A stretch of DNA of 64,000 nt from contig NZ_CP116257.1 of assembly GCF_027947595.1 (NCBI RefSeq), positions 5,573,501 through 5,637,500 of the forward strand, read 5' to 3'. The notes beneath the pieces were generated by a model. It ran no database searches. It was not told the origin of the DNA and saw only the letters and a program-made list of their open reading frames with translations. Shown here one piece after another: positions 53,136 through 64,000 of the stretch. The number at the start of each line of letters is the position of its first letter. Position 1 is the first letter of the stretch. This DNA comes from Streptomyces lienomycini. GTDB lineage: Bacteria > Actinomycetota > Actinomycetes > Streptomycetales > Streptomycetaceae. The position numbers and the translations under genes were made by a program.

Positions 53136-53177
53136 GCCACGACGCTACCGCGTACCGCTGGGGTACGGTCGGTCCCG

Positions 53178-53525
53178 ATGGCGACGACTGAGGAGTGCCG
53201 TGCCGCACTCGACGAGCTCTCGGACAACATGCGCGGCGCCGAAGGGGACGCGAGGTCGGCCACGGAGCTGGACCGCTCGGTGAGCTGCCACATCACCGAC
53301 CTGGACGTCACCTTCGCCGGGCGCATGGCGGGCGGCCGCATCGACGTGCGCGAGACCCTCCAGGGGCCGCCGCGCGAGAAGGCCGAGATCAGGCTGGCGA
53401 TGACCGGGGACGACCTGGTGGCCCTGGTGGCGGGCGAGCTGGACTTCGCCCGGGCCTGGGCCTCGGGCCGGGTGAAGCTGGAGGCGGGCCTGCGCGACCT
53501 GTTCCGGCTCAGGAAACTCCTGTAG
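53178..53525 (+). CDS. SCP2-like sterol/lipid-binding domain protein
   Basis: A 115-residue single-domain protein with the SCP2 fold pattern: LDRSVSCHITDLDVTFAGRMAG and IRLAMTGDDLVALVAGELDFARAWASGRVKLEAGL (in part). Such domains bind hydrophobic ligands such as fatty acyl or isoprenoid compounds. It is divergent from the tlyA operon, and its 3' end overlaps by 17 bp the end of the convergent ABC ATPase gene. No partner enzyme is adjacent. Confidence 0.85.
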   Translation: MATTEECRAALDELSDNMRGAEGDARSATELDRSVSCHITDLDVTFAGRMAGGRIDVRETLQGPPREKAEIRLAMTGDDLVALVAGELDFARAWASGRVKLEAGLRDLFRLRKLL

Positions 53526-54333
53526 CGGCCGCCTTCTCCCGCCGGGTGCGCCCCTTGCGGGCGGCCGGCACCACCAGCGGCGTGCCCGTCTCCGGGTCGT
53601 CGATGACCTGGCAGCGCAGCCCGAAGACCCGCTCGACCAGGTCGGCGGTGACGACGTCCTTCGGAGCGCCCTCGGCGATGACCTCCCCGTCGCGCAGGGC
53701 GATGAGGTGGGTGGCGTAGCGGGCCGCGTGGTTGAGGTCGTGCAGGACGGCCACGAGGGTCCGGCCCTGCTCCTCGTGGAGTTCCGCGCACAGGTCGAGG
53801 ACGTCGATCTGGTGCTGGATGTCCAGGTAGGTCGTCGGCTCGTCGAGCAGCAGCAGCGGGGTCTGCTGGGCGAGCGCCATGGCGATCCACACCCGTTGCC
53901 GCTGGCCGCCGGAGAGTTCGTCGACGTAGCGGTCGGCCAGCTCGGAGATGCCGGTCTGCGCCATCGACTCCTGGACGACCCGCTCGTCCTCGGTCGACCA
54001 CTGGCGCAGGATGCCCTGGTGCGGGTAGCGGCCGCGGCCGACGAGGTCGCCGACGGTGATGCCGTCGGGCGCGATGGACGACTGCGGCAGCAGGCCGAGG
54101 GTCCGCGCCACCTTCTTGGCCGGCATCGACTGGATGACCGAACCGTCCAGCAGCACCCGGCCGTCGCTCGGCTTGAGCATCCGCGACAGGGCCCGCAGCA
54201 GGGTGGACTTGCCGCACGCGTTCGGGCCGACGATCACCGTGAAGGAGTTGTCGGGTATCTCCACCGACAGCTTCTCCGCGATGACCCGCTGGTCGTAGGC
54301 GAGGGTGACGTTCTCGGCGGTCAGACGGTTCAC
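53509..54333 (-). CDS. Iron-siderophore ABC transporter ATPase (FecE-like)
   Basis: A 274-residue ABC ATPase. Walker A GPNACGKST (residues 36-44), signature LSGGQRQR, Walker B LLLLDEPTTYLDI, switch His in AVLHDLNHAARY. GTG 54333 is 5 nt after AAGGAG and is preferred; an upstream ATG at 54399 overlaps the permease stop as ATGA and would add 22 low-complexity residues. It powers the two adjacent FecCD permeases. It is iron-regulated by the box at 56509. Confidence 0.92.
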   Translation of the reverse strand: MNRLTAENVTLAYDQRVIAEKLSVEIPDNSFTVIVGPNACGKSTLLRALSRMLKPSDGRVLLDGSVIQSMPAKKVARTLGLLPQSSIAPDGITVGDLVGRGRYPHQGILRQWSTEDERVVQESMAQTGISELADRYVDELSGGQRQRVWIAMALAQQTPLLLLDEPTTYLDIQHQIDVLDLCAELHEEQGRTLVAVLHDLNHAARYATHLIALRDGEVIAEGAPKDVVTADLVERVFGLRCQVIDDPETGTPLVVPAARKGRTRREKAAATGVS

Positions 54334-54395
54334 GTTGCTCCTTCGGTTCTCGCTCCTTCGGTTCCCGGACCCGCCGCGGGTGTCGGCGCCGGCGC

Positions 54396-55460
54396 TCATA
54401 TCCGGCCCGCCTTGCGCTCGGTGACCAGCAGCCACAGCAGGTAGACGCCGCCCAGTACGCCGGTGACCACGCCCACGGGCAGCTGGTCGGCGCCGAAGGC
54501 GCGCTGCGAGATCCAGTCGGCGCCGACCAGGAGGGCGGCGCCCATGCACAGCGACGGCACCAGGTTGGGGCCGGGCGAGCGGGTCAGGCGCCGGGCGAGC
54601 TGCGGCGCGGTGAGCGCGACGAAGCCGACCGGTCCGGCGGCGGCGGTCGCGGCGGCGGTGAGCAGTACGGCGGCCACCATCAGCAGCGCCCGTACGCGCT
54701 CGACGCGCACACCGAGCGCGTACGAGATGTCGTCGCCCATCTCCAGCATCCGCAGCGCCCGCCCGTTGGTGAGGACGAGCGGGACCAGCACGGCGCACAG
54801 CCCGAGCAGGGGCCAGACCTGGTCCCAGTCACGGCCGTTGAGGGAGCCGGTCATCCAGACGACGGCGCGGGAGGCGTCGACGATGTCGGCCCGGGTCATG
54901 AGGTAGCCGTTGACCGCGGTGACCATCGCGGCCACACCGATACCGACCAGGACCAGCCGGTATCCGTGCACGCCCCGCTTCCAGGCGAGCAGGTAGATGG
55001 CGAAGCCGGTCGCCAGGCCGCCCACCAGCGCACCGACGGTGACCTGGGCCGAGCTGCCGGAGAAGAGGACGATCATGATGAGGGCACCGGCCGTCGCACC
55101 CTGCCCGAGGCCGAGGACGTCCGGACTGCCGAGGGGGTTGCGCGAGATCGCCTGGAACAGCGCGCCGCCCAGTCCGAGCGAGGCGCCGACCAGCAGTCCG
55201 ACCAGGACCCGCGGCAGGCGCAGTTCGTTGACGATGAACTCCTGGCCGGCGTCGCCCCGGCCGACCAGGGTCTTCAGTACGTCGGCGGCCGGTATCTCGA
55301 AGTCGCCGGTGCCGATCAGCAGCACGCTCGCGGCGAGCGCGAGCGCCAGCAGCAGCGCGACGACGACCACGGTCCGGACGTCGAGGCGGAGGGAGAGCCA
55401 GCCCGCGCTGCGCACGGTCCGGCTGCCCTTCACGGTGCGCACGGTCTTTCCGCTCTTCAC
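54396..55460 (-). CDS. Iron-siderophore ABC transporter permease (FecD-like)
   Basis: A 354-residue permease with about 10 helices of the BtuC/FecCD family. Characteristic blocks are LRLPRVLVGLLVGASLGLGGALFQ, ISRNPLGSPDVLGLGQGA, MGDDISYALGVRVERVRA and AGPVGFVALTAPQLARRL. GTG 55460 overlaps the upstream permease stop as GTGA. It would form a heterodimeric channel with that permease. Confidence 0.94.
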   Translation of the reverse strand: MKSGKTVRTVKGSRTVRSAGWLSLRLDVRTVVVVALLLALALAASVLLIGTGDFEIPAADVLKTLVGRGDAGQEFIVNELRLPRVLVGLLVGASLGLGGALFQAISRNPLGSPDVLGLGQGATAGALIMIVLFSGSSAQVTVGALVGGLATGFAIYLLAWKRGVHGYRLVLVGIGVAAMVTAVNGYLMTRADIVDASRAVVWMTGSLNGRDWDQVWPLLGLCAVLVPLVLTNGRALRMLEMGDDISYALGVRVERVRALLMVAAVLLTAAATAAAGPVGFVALTAPQLARRLTRSPGPNLVPSLCMGAALLVGADWISQRAFGADQLPVGVVTGVLGGVYLLWLLVTERKAGRI

Positions 55461-56503
55461 AGCTGGGCCGTCCTCCGCCGTCGTACGAGAAAGATGAAGA
55501 CCGGCCCGCCGAGGACGGCGGTGACGATGCCGACCTGGAGTTCCGCGGGCCGGGCCAGGATCCGGCCGAGGACGTCCGCGCCGAGCAGCAGCACGGGCGA
55601 CAGGATCGCCGCGTACGGGAGGATCCAGCGCATGTCGGGGCCGGTGAAGGAGCGGACGACGTGCGGGACCATCAGCCCGACGAACACGATCGGCCCGCAG
55701 GCGGCCGTCGCGGCCCCGCAGAGCACGGTCGCGGCGAGCATGGCCAGCGCCCGGGTGCGGTTGAGGTTGGCGCCGAGGGCCCTGGCGGTGTCGTCGCCCA
55801 TCTCCATGGCGTTGAGCGGCCGGGCGAGCGCGAGGGCGAGAACCGTGCCCGTGACGAAGAAGGGCAGTACTTCCCTGACGGTCCCGTTCGTCGCCGAGGC
55901 GAGCGAACCGACCGTCCAGAAGCGCATCCGGCCCAGCGCCGCGTCGTCCATGATCATCACGGCCTGGAGGTAGCCGAAGAGCGCGGCGCTGATCGCGGTG
56001 CCGGCCAGCACCAGCCGTACCGGCGTGGCCCCCCGGCTGCCGCCCAGGAACCAGACCAGCGCCCCGACCCCGGCCGCACCGGCGAAGGCGAACCAGACGT
56101 AGCCGGTGAGCGAGGTGACGCCGAAGAAGGTGATGCCCGTGACGACGGCCGCCGAGGCGCCCGCGTTGATGCCGAGCAGCCCGGGATCGGCGAGCGGGTT
56201 GCGGGTCAGCGCCTGCAGGACGGCTCCGGCGAGACCGAGCGCGGCGCCGGCCAGCAGGCCGAGCACGGTCCGCGACAGCCGGTCGCCGACCACGACGTCG
56301 CCGTAGGTGCCCGAGTCGTGGAAGAGGCCGTGCCAGACCTGCGTCAGCGACAGGTCCTTCGCGCCGATCGCGATGCTCGCCAACGCGATGAACGCCAGGA
56401 CCGCCAAGGAGACGGGCAGCCCGGCGGCGCGCAGGACCCGGCGCTTGGAGGGCGGCGCGGCAAGGGTCTCCGCGCGCTGTTCGGGGGGACTGTCGACCAA
56501 CAC
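55457..56503 (-). CDS. Iron-siderophore ABC transporter permease (FecC-like)
   Basis: A 348-residue permease of the same family: DRLSRTVLGLLAGAALGLAGAVLQ, LTRNPLADPGLLGINAGASAAV, MGDDTARALGANLNRTRAL and GPIVFVGLMVPHVVRSF. It heads the three-gene import operon. The GTG at 56503 is only 5 bp from an iron box and has no Shine-Dalgarno, so the transcript may be leaderless or the true start may be a few codons inside. No substrate-binding protein gene is next to the operon; the binding lipoprotein must be encoded elsewhere. Confidence 0.93.
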   Translation of the reverse strand: MLVDSPPEQRAETLAAPPSKRRVLRAAGLPVSLAVLAFIALASIAIGAKDLSLTQVWHGLFHDSGTYGDVVVGDRLSRTVLGLLAGAALGLAGAVLQALTRNPLADPGLLGINAGASAAVVTGITFFGVTSLTGYVWFAFAGAAGVGALVWFLGGSRGATPVRLVLAGTAISAALFGYLQAVMIMDDAALGRMRFWTVGSLASATNGTVREVLPFFVTGTVLALALARPLNAMEMGDDTARALGANLNRTRALAMLAATVLCGAATAACGPIVFVGLMVPHVVRSFTGPDMRWILPYAAILSPVLLLGADVLGRILARPAELQVGIVTAVLGGPVFIFLVRRRRTAQL

Positions 56504-56506
56504 GTG

Positions 56507-56525
56507 GTTAGGCTAGCCTACCCTG
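56507..56525. promoter_or_regulatory. Iron box (DmdR/IdeR type)
   Basis: TAGGCTAGCCTA (56509-56520) is a perfect 12-bp palindrome, and with its flank (GGTTAGGCTAGCCTACC) it fits the iron-box consensus of actinobacterial DtxR-family repressors. It overlaps the start region of the FecCD operon, so iron should shut the operon off. Confidence 0.75.
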
Positions 56526-56594
56526 CCAAGCGATCACGATCCCGAGGACGCCGCCCGCCCCTCCCGCGGACGGACGCCTTCCCCGTACGCCGCC

Positions 56595-57626
56595 TCACCA
56601 CCCCAGTCGCGCCAGCGCCTTCCCGGAGTCCAGGGCACACGCCTGCTCTCCGCCCGCCGTCCAGGCCGCCGCGCACAGCGCCCGCAGCCCGTCGAGCGCC
56701 GCGCCGTCGCCTTCCAGCTCCAGCCGCTCCTGGCCGGCCGTCGCCGTCCAGCCGCCGCAGCGGAAGCCGCCGTCCGCGTCGCCGGTGACCTCCGGCTGTC
56801 CGGTGAGCAGTCCGCGCAGGTCGGCGTCGACGTACGTCGGCCGGTGCCGCGGCGGCGCGGCCAGCAGCTGGGCGCCGTCGGTGACGCCGGTGAGGACGAG
56901 CAGCGAGTCGACCTCGCCGTTGAACGCCCCCTCGATGTCGGTGTCCAGGCGGTCGCCGACCACCAACGGCCGCCGGGCACCGGTCCGCAGGATCGTCTCC
57001 CGGTGCATCGGGGGCAGCGGCTTCCCCGCGACCTGCGGTTCGGCGCCGGTCGCGATGCGCACGACCTCCACCGCCGCTCCGTTGCCCGGGGCGATCCCCC
57101 GGGCGCCGGGGATGGTCAGGTCGGTGTTGGAGGCGTACCAGGGGACGCCGCGCGCGATGGCGTAGCAGGCCTCGGCGAAGCGCCCCCAGGGCAGCTCCGG
57201 GCCGCCGAATCCCTGTACGACGGCCGCCGGATCGTCCTCGGCCGACTCCACGGGCTCGAGACCGCGCTCACGCAGCGCCACGCGCAGCCCCTCGCCGCCG
57301 ATCACCAGCACCCGCGCTCCCGGGGGGACCTGCTCGGCGATCAGCCGGGCCACCGCCTGTGCCGAGGTGATGACGTCGGCGGCGTCCGTCGCTATCCCCA
57401 GCTCCGTCAGGTGCGCGGCCACCGTGTCGGGCGTGCGGAGCGCGTTGTTGGTGACGTACGCCAGGCGCATGCCGGCGTCGCGGGCCGTGCCGAGGGACTC
57501 GACGGCGTGGGCGATCGCGTGCCCCCCGGCGTACACCACGCCGTCCAGGTCGAGCAGCGCCGTGTCGTAGGCCTCGTTCAGGCCCCGCCCACTGCCCTCG
57601 GGCCTCGTCCTGACGCTCCGGCTCAT
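56595..57626 (-). CDS. HAD-superfamily IIA phosphatase (NagD-like)
   Basis: A 343-residue hydrolase. HAD motif I LLDLDGVVYAGG (DLDGV at residues 26-30), motif II LAYVTNNALRTPDTVAAHL, the lysine-type motif AGKPLPP and motif III VVGDRLDTDIEGAFNGEVDSLLVLTGVT. IIA-type HADs are sugar-phosphate or phosphoglycolate phosphatases. In actinobacteria similar enzymes act on glycerol phosphate. ATG 57626 follows AGGAG. The C-terminal 90 residues are less conserved. Divergent from the DUF1015 gene. Confidence 0.88.
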   Translation of the reverse strand: MSRSVRTRPEGSGRGLNEAYDTALLDLDGVVYAGGHAIAHAVESLGTARDAGMRLAYVTNNALRTPDTVAAHLTELGIATDAADVITSAQAVARLIAEQVPPGARVLVIGGEGLRVALRERGLEPVESAEDDPAAVVQGFGGPELPWGRFAEACYAIARGVPWYASNTDLTIPGARGIAPGNGAAVEVVRIATGAEPQVAGKPLPPMHRETILRTGARRPLVVGDRLDTDIEGAFNGEVDSLLVLTGVTDGAQLLAAPPRHRPTYVDADLRGLLTGQPEVTGDADGGFRCGGWTATAGQERLELEGDGAALDGLRALCAAAWTAGGEQACALDSGKALARLGW

Positions 57627-57697
57627 TGCGCATCGCTCCTCTTCGTCGCCTTTCCCCCGATCATCCCCCATGCCACTGACACACGTACGATGCCGGG

Positions 57698-58993
57698 ATG
57701 AACTCTGCAGGTCACCCGGAAGCAACGGCGGGCCGGGGCCTGGAACTCACCCCGTTCCGAGGCCTCCGCTACGACCCCGACCGGGTCGGCAGCCTGGCCG
57801 CCGTGACCTCCCCTCCCTACGATGTCGTGGTCCGCCCCGACGGCCTGCTCCACCTCGAGTCCGCCGACCCGCACAACATCGTCCGCCTGATCCTCCCCCA
57901 GGCCGCCACGCCCGAGGCGCGCAACGAGCAGGCCGCCCGGACCCTGCGGCGCTGGCGGGCGGAGGGCGTCCTGACCACCGACCCCGAACCCGGTCTGTAC
58001 GTCTACGAACAGCGCGACGGCGAGGGCCTGCTGCAGCGCGGCATCATCGGCGCCCTGCGCGTCTCGGACCCGTCCGAGCGGGTGGTCCTGCCGCACGAGG
58101 ACGTCATGCCCCACGTCGTCGCCGACCGCGCGGCACTCATGCGGGCGACCTGGGCGAACCTGGAGCCCCTGCTCCTGACGTACCGCGGCGACGACGCCGT
58201 GACGCCGGTCACCACCGCCCTGGTGGAACGCACGGCCGAACGGCCGCCGCTGCTCGCGACGACCACGGAGGACGGCTACCGCCACCGCCTGTGGTCGGTG
58301 ACCGACCCCGCCACGGTGGCCCGCGTCCGTACCGAGCTGTCCCGGCACCAGGCCCTCATCGCCGACGGCCACCACCGCTGGGCCACCTACCGCACGCTCC
58401 GCGCGGAACACCCCTCCCCCAGTCCCTGGGACCACGGACTGGTCCTGCTGGTCGACACGGCCCGCTACCCGCTCCGCGTCCGCGCCATCCACCGGCTGCT
58501 GCACGGCGTCCCGGTGCGCGAAGCCGTGGCCGCCCTGGAGGGGCGTTTCCGCGTCCGCCGTCTGGACACGCCCCTGGCCGAGTCCCTGGGCACCCTGGCG
58601 GAGGCCGCCGACGCGGGCAACGCCTTCCTGCTCGCCGGGGACGGCGCCTTCCACCTCGTCGACCGGCCGGATCCGGGCCTGCTGGCCCGCACAGTCCCCA
58701 CCGACCGGCCCGAGACCTGGCGCACCCTGGACGCCACGGTCCTGCACGCCACGCTCCTCGCCCACGTCTGGCACGTCCCCGACGACTCGGCGGCCCACAT
58801 CTCCTACATCCACGACACGGCGGCCACCGTGGCGAAGGCGGAACGCGACGGCGGTACGGCGGTGCTGATGCATCCGGTCCGCGAGGAGGTCGTACGCGAG
58901 CTGGCCCGACAGGGCGTCACGATGCCCCGCAAGTCGACGTCCTTCGGCCCGAAGCCGGCCTCGGGCCTGGTGCTCCGCGCGCTCGACGACTGA
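57698..58993 (+). CDS. DUF1015 / SerK-like kinase family protein
   Basis: A 431-residue protein. The hallmark motif IADGHHRWATYRTL has DGHHR at residues 223-227. An N-terminal acidic site in AAVTSPPYDVV and a conserved YVYEQ follow the family pattern. Some family members (archaeal SerK, staphylococcal SbnI) are free-serine kinases making O-phosphoserine; most bacterial members are uncharacterised. SbnI-type use would feed siderophore or cysteine synthesis, but this gene is next to a phosphatase, not a siderophore biosynthesis cluster. Function is therefore only suggested. Confidence 0.8.
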   Translation: MNSAGHPEATAGRGLELTPFRGLRYDPDRVGSLAAVTSPPYDVVVRPDGLLHLESADPHNIVRLILPQAATPEARNEQAARTLRRWRAEGVLTTDPEPGLYVYEQRDGEGLLQRGIIGALRVSDPSERVVLPHEDVMPHVVADRAALMRATWANLEPLLLTYRGDDAVTPVTTALVERTAERPPLLATTTEDGYRHRLWSVTDPATVARVRTELSRHQALIADGHHRWATYRTLRAEHPSPSPWDHGLVLLVDTARYPLRVRAIHRLLHGVPVREAVAALEGRFRVRRLDTPLAESLGTLAEAADAGNAFLLAGDGAFHLVDRPDPGLLARTVPTDRPETWRTLDATVLHATLLAHVWHVPDDSAAHISYIHDTAATVAKAERDGGTAVLMHPVREEVVRELARQGVTMPRKSTSFGPKPASGLVLRALDD

Positions 58994-59014
58994 CCGGACG
59001 ACGACAGCGCGAAG

Positions 59015-59044
59015 GGGGCGGGCCCGGTTCCACGGGCCCGCCCC
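59015..59044. terminator. Bidirectional terminator hairpin
   Basis: GGGGCGGGCCCG (59015-59026) pairs perfectly with CGGGCCCGCCCC (59033-59044), 6-nt loop, between two convergent genes. Confidence 0.7.
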
Positions 59045-59060
59045 TCCTCGGTGCCGGACG

Positions 59061-60998
59061 TCAGTCCTTGTCGCCGTCCTCGGCGGAAGAACCCTCCACG
59101 CCGCCGTCGGACTCGGTCTCGCCCTCGCCGTCGCGCTCGTCAAGGGCGTCCACGAACTCCACGCCGTCCAGCTCGGCGAGCCGGTCGGAGGCGTCGGTGC
59201 TGCCGTCCCGGTCGGACTCCACGGCCTTCGCGAACCACTCCCGCGCCTCCTGCTCCCGGCCCGCGGCCAGCAGGGCGTCGGCGTAGGCGTACCGCAGCCG
59301 CGCGGTCCACGGCTGCACGGAGTTGGAGGCCAGCTCGGGGCTCTGCAGCGTCACGATGGCCGCGTCCAGCTGCCCCATGTCACGCCGGGCTCCGGCCGCC
59401 ACGAGGCGCATCTCGACCTGACCGGCCTTGTCCAGCTTGTGCACCTCGGGGGCGCCGGCCATGTCCAGCGCCTTCTCCGGCCGGCCGAGTCCGCGCTCGC
59501 AGTCGGCCATCACCGGCCACAGCTCCACGGACCCGGTCATCCGCCGTGCGGCCCTGAACTCGGCCAGCGCCTCGCTGTACTTCTGGGTGGCGTACGCGGC
59601 GAACCCGGCGGCCTCGCGTACGGCGGCCACACGGGACGCCAGGCGCAGGGCCACCCTGGAGTAGCCGTACGCGGCCTCGGGGTCCTCGTCGAGCAGCCGG
59701 GCGACCATCACCAGGTTCCTGGCGACGTCCTCCGCGAGCGTCTTGGGCAGGCTCTGCAGTTCCTGTCGTACGTCCTTGTCGATCTCGTCGCCCGTGACCT
59801 CCTCGGGGATCGGCAGGCGCTTGATCGGCTCCCGGTCGCGCTCCCGCTCCTCACGGAAACGGCCACCGCCGCCGCTCTGCCGGTCGTCCCGCCCGCGGTA
59901 ACCACCGGGCCGCCCGCCGCGGTCGTCGCGCCGGGGCCCACGTCCCCCGCGGTCGTCCCGGCCTCGGAACCCACCCCGGTCGCCGCCCCGACTGTCGTCC
60001 CGCCGTCCGAAGCCGCCGCGCTCGCCACGACTGTCGTCCCGACGGAACCCACCGCGATCGTCACGCCGGTCGTCACGCCGGAAGGGGGGACGGTCACCAC
60101 CGCGATCGTCACGCCGGTCATCGCGCCGGAAGGGGGGACGCTCGCCACCGCGATCGTCACGCCGGTCATCGCGCCGGAACGGCGGACGGTCACCACCGCG
60201 ATCGTCACGCCGGTCGTCACGGCGGAAGGGGGGACGCTCACCACCGCGATCGTCACGCCGGTCATCGCGGCGGAAGGGGGGACGCTCGCCTCCACGGTCG
60301 TCACGCCGGTCGTCGCGGCGGTACGAGGGACGGTCACCGCGGTCACCACGCTCGCCGCGGTCGTCACGGCGGAAGGTCGGCCGGTCACCGCGGTCACCAC
60401 GGTCGTCGCGACGGAAGGAAGGACGGTCACCACCGCGGTCGTCACGACGGAAACCGCGGTCGCCGCCACGATCGCGGTCGTCCCGACGCGGTCCACGGTC
60501 ACGATCGTCGCGACGTCCGTAACCGCCACCGCGGTTGTCCTCGCGACGGTCGTCCCGACGGAAACCATCACGTTGCCCACCGCGGTCGTCGCGGCGGTAC
60601 GAGGGACGGTCGCCGCGGTCACCACGCTCGCCGCGGTCGTCACGGCGGAAGGTCGGCCGGTCACCGCGGTCACCACGGTCGTCGCGACGGAAGGAAGGAC
60701 GGTCACCGCCACGGTCGTCACGACGGAAACCGCGGTCGCCGCCACGATCGCGGTCGTCCCGACGCGGCCCACGGTCACGATCATCCCGGCGGAAGCCGCC
60801 ACGCTGCCCGCCGCGGTCATCGCCCCGACGGTCGTCACGCCGGTCGTCTCGGCGGAAGCCCCCACGGTCACGGTCACGGTCGTTGTCGCGACGGAAACCG
60901 CCTCGGTCCCCGCGCTGACCGCCACGGTCACCGCGGTCACCACTGTCCCGTCGCCGCTGGTCGCGCTCCGGTCGGTCGTCGGGAGAGTTGGTGGACAT
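59061..60998 (-). CDS. TPR-like protein with long Arg/Asp/Gly repeat domain
   Basis: A 645-residue protein. ATG 60998 follows AGGAG. Residues 1 to about 415 are almost only R, D, G plus spaced F/Y/P: two exact 70-residue repeats (residues 70-139 and 162-231) and then five copies of a 16-residue unit like RDDRGGERPPFRRDDR. The C-terminal 220 residues are an ordered helical TPR-like domain (LAEDVARNLVMVARLLDEDPEAAYGYSRVA in part; ADALLAAGREQEAREWFAKA) ending in an acidic tail. The repeat part is a balanced-charge disordered region with regularly spaced aromatic residues, the composition of RNA-binding or condensate-forming segments. It sits just downstream of an rRNA operon terminator in the same direction. 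No function is established. Confidence 0.88.
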   Translation of the reverse strand: MSTNSPDDRPERDQRRRDSGDRGDRGGQRGDRGGFRRDNDRDRDRGGFRRDDRRDDRRGDDRGGQRGGFRRDDRDRGPRRDDRDRGGDRGFRRDDRGGDRPSFRRDDRGDRGDRPTFRRDDRGERGDRGDRPSYRRDDRGGQRDGFRRDDRREDNRGGGYGRRDDRDRGPRRDDRDRGGDRGFRRDDRGGDRPSFRRDDRGDRGDRPTFRRDDRGERGDRGDRPSYRRDDRRDDRGGERPPFRRDDRRDDRGGERPPFRRDDRRDDRGGDRPPFRRDDRRDDRGGERPPFRRDDRRDDRGGDRPPFRRDDRRDDRGGFRRDDSRGERGGFGRRDDSRGGDRGGFRGRDDRGGRGPRRDDRGGRPGGYRGRDDRQSGGGGRFREERERDREPIKRLPIPEEVTGDEIDKDVRQELQSLPKTLAEDVARNLVMVARLLDEDPEAAYGYSRVALRLASRVAAVREAAGFAAYATQKYSEALAEFRAARRMTGSVELWPVMADCERGLGRPEKALDMAGAPEVHKLDKAGQVEMRLVAAGARRDMGQLDAAIVTLQSPELASNSVQPWTARLRYAYADALLAAGREQEAREWFAKAVESDRDGSTDASDRLAELDGVEFVDALDERDGEGETESDGGVEGSSAEDGDKD

Positions 60999-61067
60999 CG
61001 GTGACTCCTGTCTTCGGTACCGCAAGTCATTCTCGCAGCCGGGTACCCGGTGCGGCCTGGAAAAACG

Positions 61068-61114
61068 AAAGGACCCCTGGTCCCCAGCTGAACGCTGGGG
61101 ACCAGGGGTCCTTT
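61068..61114 (-). terminator. rRNA operon terminator
   Basis: A perfect 21-bp stem (61068-61088 with 61094-61114) with the loop TGAAC follows the 5S gene by 9 bp. Confidence 0.9.
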
Positions 61115-61123
61115 CCAAAGATT

Positions 61124-61242
61124 GTTCGGCGGCGTCCTACTCTCCCACAGGGTCCCCCCTGCAGTACCATCGGCGCTGTAAGGCTTAGCTTCCGGGTTCG
61201 AAATGTAACCGGGCGTTTCCCCTACGCTATGACCACCGAAAC
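61124..61242 (-). rRNA. rrf: 5S ribosomal RNA
   Basis: Read leftward it starts GTTTCGGTGGTCATAGCG and ends GTAGGACGCCGCCGAAC, with the internal CCGGTTACATTTCGAACCC. This is the 119-120-nt Streptomyces 5S form. The ends pair to form helix I. Confidence 0.95.
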
Positions 61243-61345
61243 CCTAATGGTTTCGAGCGAACAAGCACACTCTTCAATTGTTCTGTTCAGCTCGAAAGCC
61301 GGCAACGGTCGTTGCCTCAGAACTAACACAGTGGACGCGAGCAAC

Positions 61346-64000
<2,655 letters not shown>

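Noticed and set aside
59824..60998. Possible CRISPR array or minisatellite
   Set aside because: The repeats are in frame, lack spacers of constant length and encode a coherent protein region.
59439..61004. A 521-codon antisense frame rich in Thr-Val repeats
   Set aside because: It mirrors the Arg/Asp/Gly repeats of the sense gene. Its repetitiveness comes from that gene, which has a start site, ribosome site and an ordered domain.

Overview
The window is chromosomal DNA of a Streptomyces species or a very close relative. The evidence is the extreme G+C and third-position GC bias, the frequent GTG and TTG starts, paired streptogrisin-type secreted proteases, a LAxTG-anchored lytic polysaccharide monooxygenase, a SepF-like protein, a DmdR/IdeR-type iron box, and a 5S/23S rRNA sequence of Streptomyces type. 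From memory, the gene order (aroH-tyrA-cmk-plsC-der, parA-scpA-scpB-rluB, ald, pyrG, recN-nadK-tlyA) is the conserved core-chromosome order of this genus. No prophage, conjugative element, CRISPR array or biosynthetic cluster is visible.

Region 1-12.4 kb is secretion and stress. It holds a cell-wall-anchored copper LPMO (5' end cut by the window), a secreted lipase, a MarR regulator divergent from a cupin gene with two palindromic operators between them, the SOS-type error-prone polymerase pair dnaE2 plus a degenerate Y-family (ImuB-like) protein behind a LexA box, an ABC-2-like membrane protein, two streptogrisin serine proteases and a flavin-dependent monooxygenase. Region 12.4-23.4 kb is mixed: an orphan HIDxxRV-type leader peptide, a frameshifted Cys-rich DUF5685 gene, a SepF-like gene, a glutaryl-CoA dehydrogenase-like gene, an MFS exporter, a PIG-V-like mannosyltransferase, a PAP2 phosphatase, a small I78 protease inhibitor and several unknowns.

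Region 23.4-28.1 kb is the aroH-tyrA-cmk-plsC-der operon, reading leftward and interrupted between tyrA and cmk by a MITE-like inverted-repeat element. Region 28.2-31.5 kb is an ADP-ribose/NAD-linked operon (NrtR-type Nudix regulator, ADP-ribosylglycohydrolase, RlaP-family nucleotidyltransferase). Its last gene converges on and overlaps a second RlaP-family nucleotidyltransferase. Region 31.5-36.2 kb is the chromosome-condensation operon parA-unknown-scpA-scpB-rluB. Then come ald, an NB-ARC/TPR STAND protein, an ADP-ribose pyrophosphatase, pyrG and a GH15 trehalase/glucoamylase.

Region 44.8-61 kb holds a frameshifted luciferase-like monooxygenase, a frameshifted PucR regulator, a GT4 glycosyltransferase, the tlyA-nadK-recN cluster (with a tandem intergenic repeat before recN), an SCP2-like protein, an iron-box-controlled FecCD-type siderophore importer lacking its own binding protein, a NagD-like HAD phosphatase, a DUF1015 (SerK-like) protein and a 645-residue protein whose first two thirds are Arg/Asp/Gly repeats. 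The window ends in the 3' part of a ribosomal RNA operon read leftward: terminator, 5S, and about 2.65 kb of the 23S gene.

Three genes (near 13.68, 45.36 and 47.09 kb) each miss one base in a G/C run. The common pattern suggests base-calling error at least as much as real decay.
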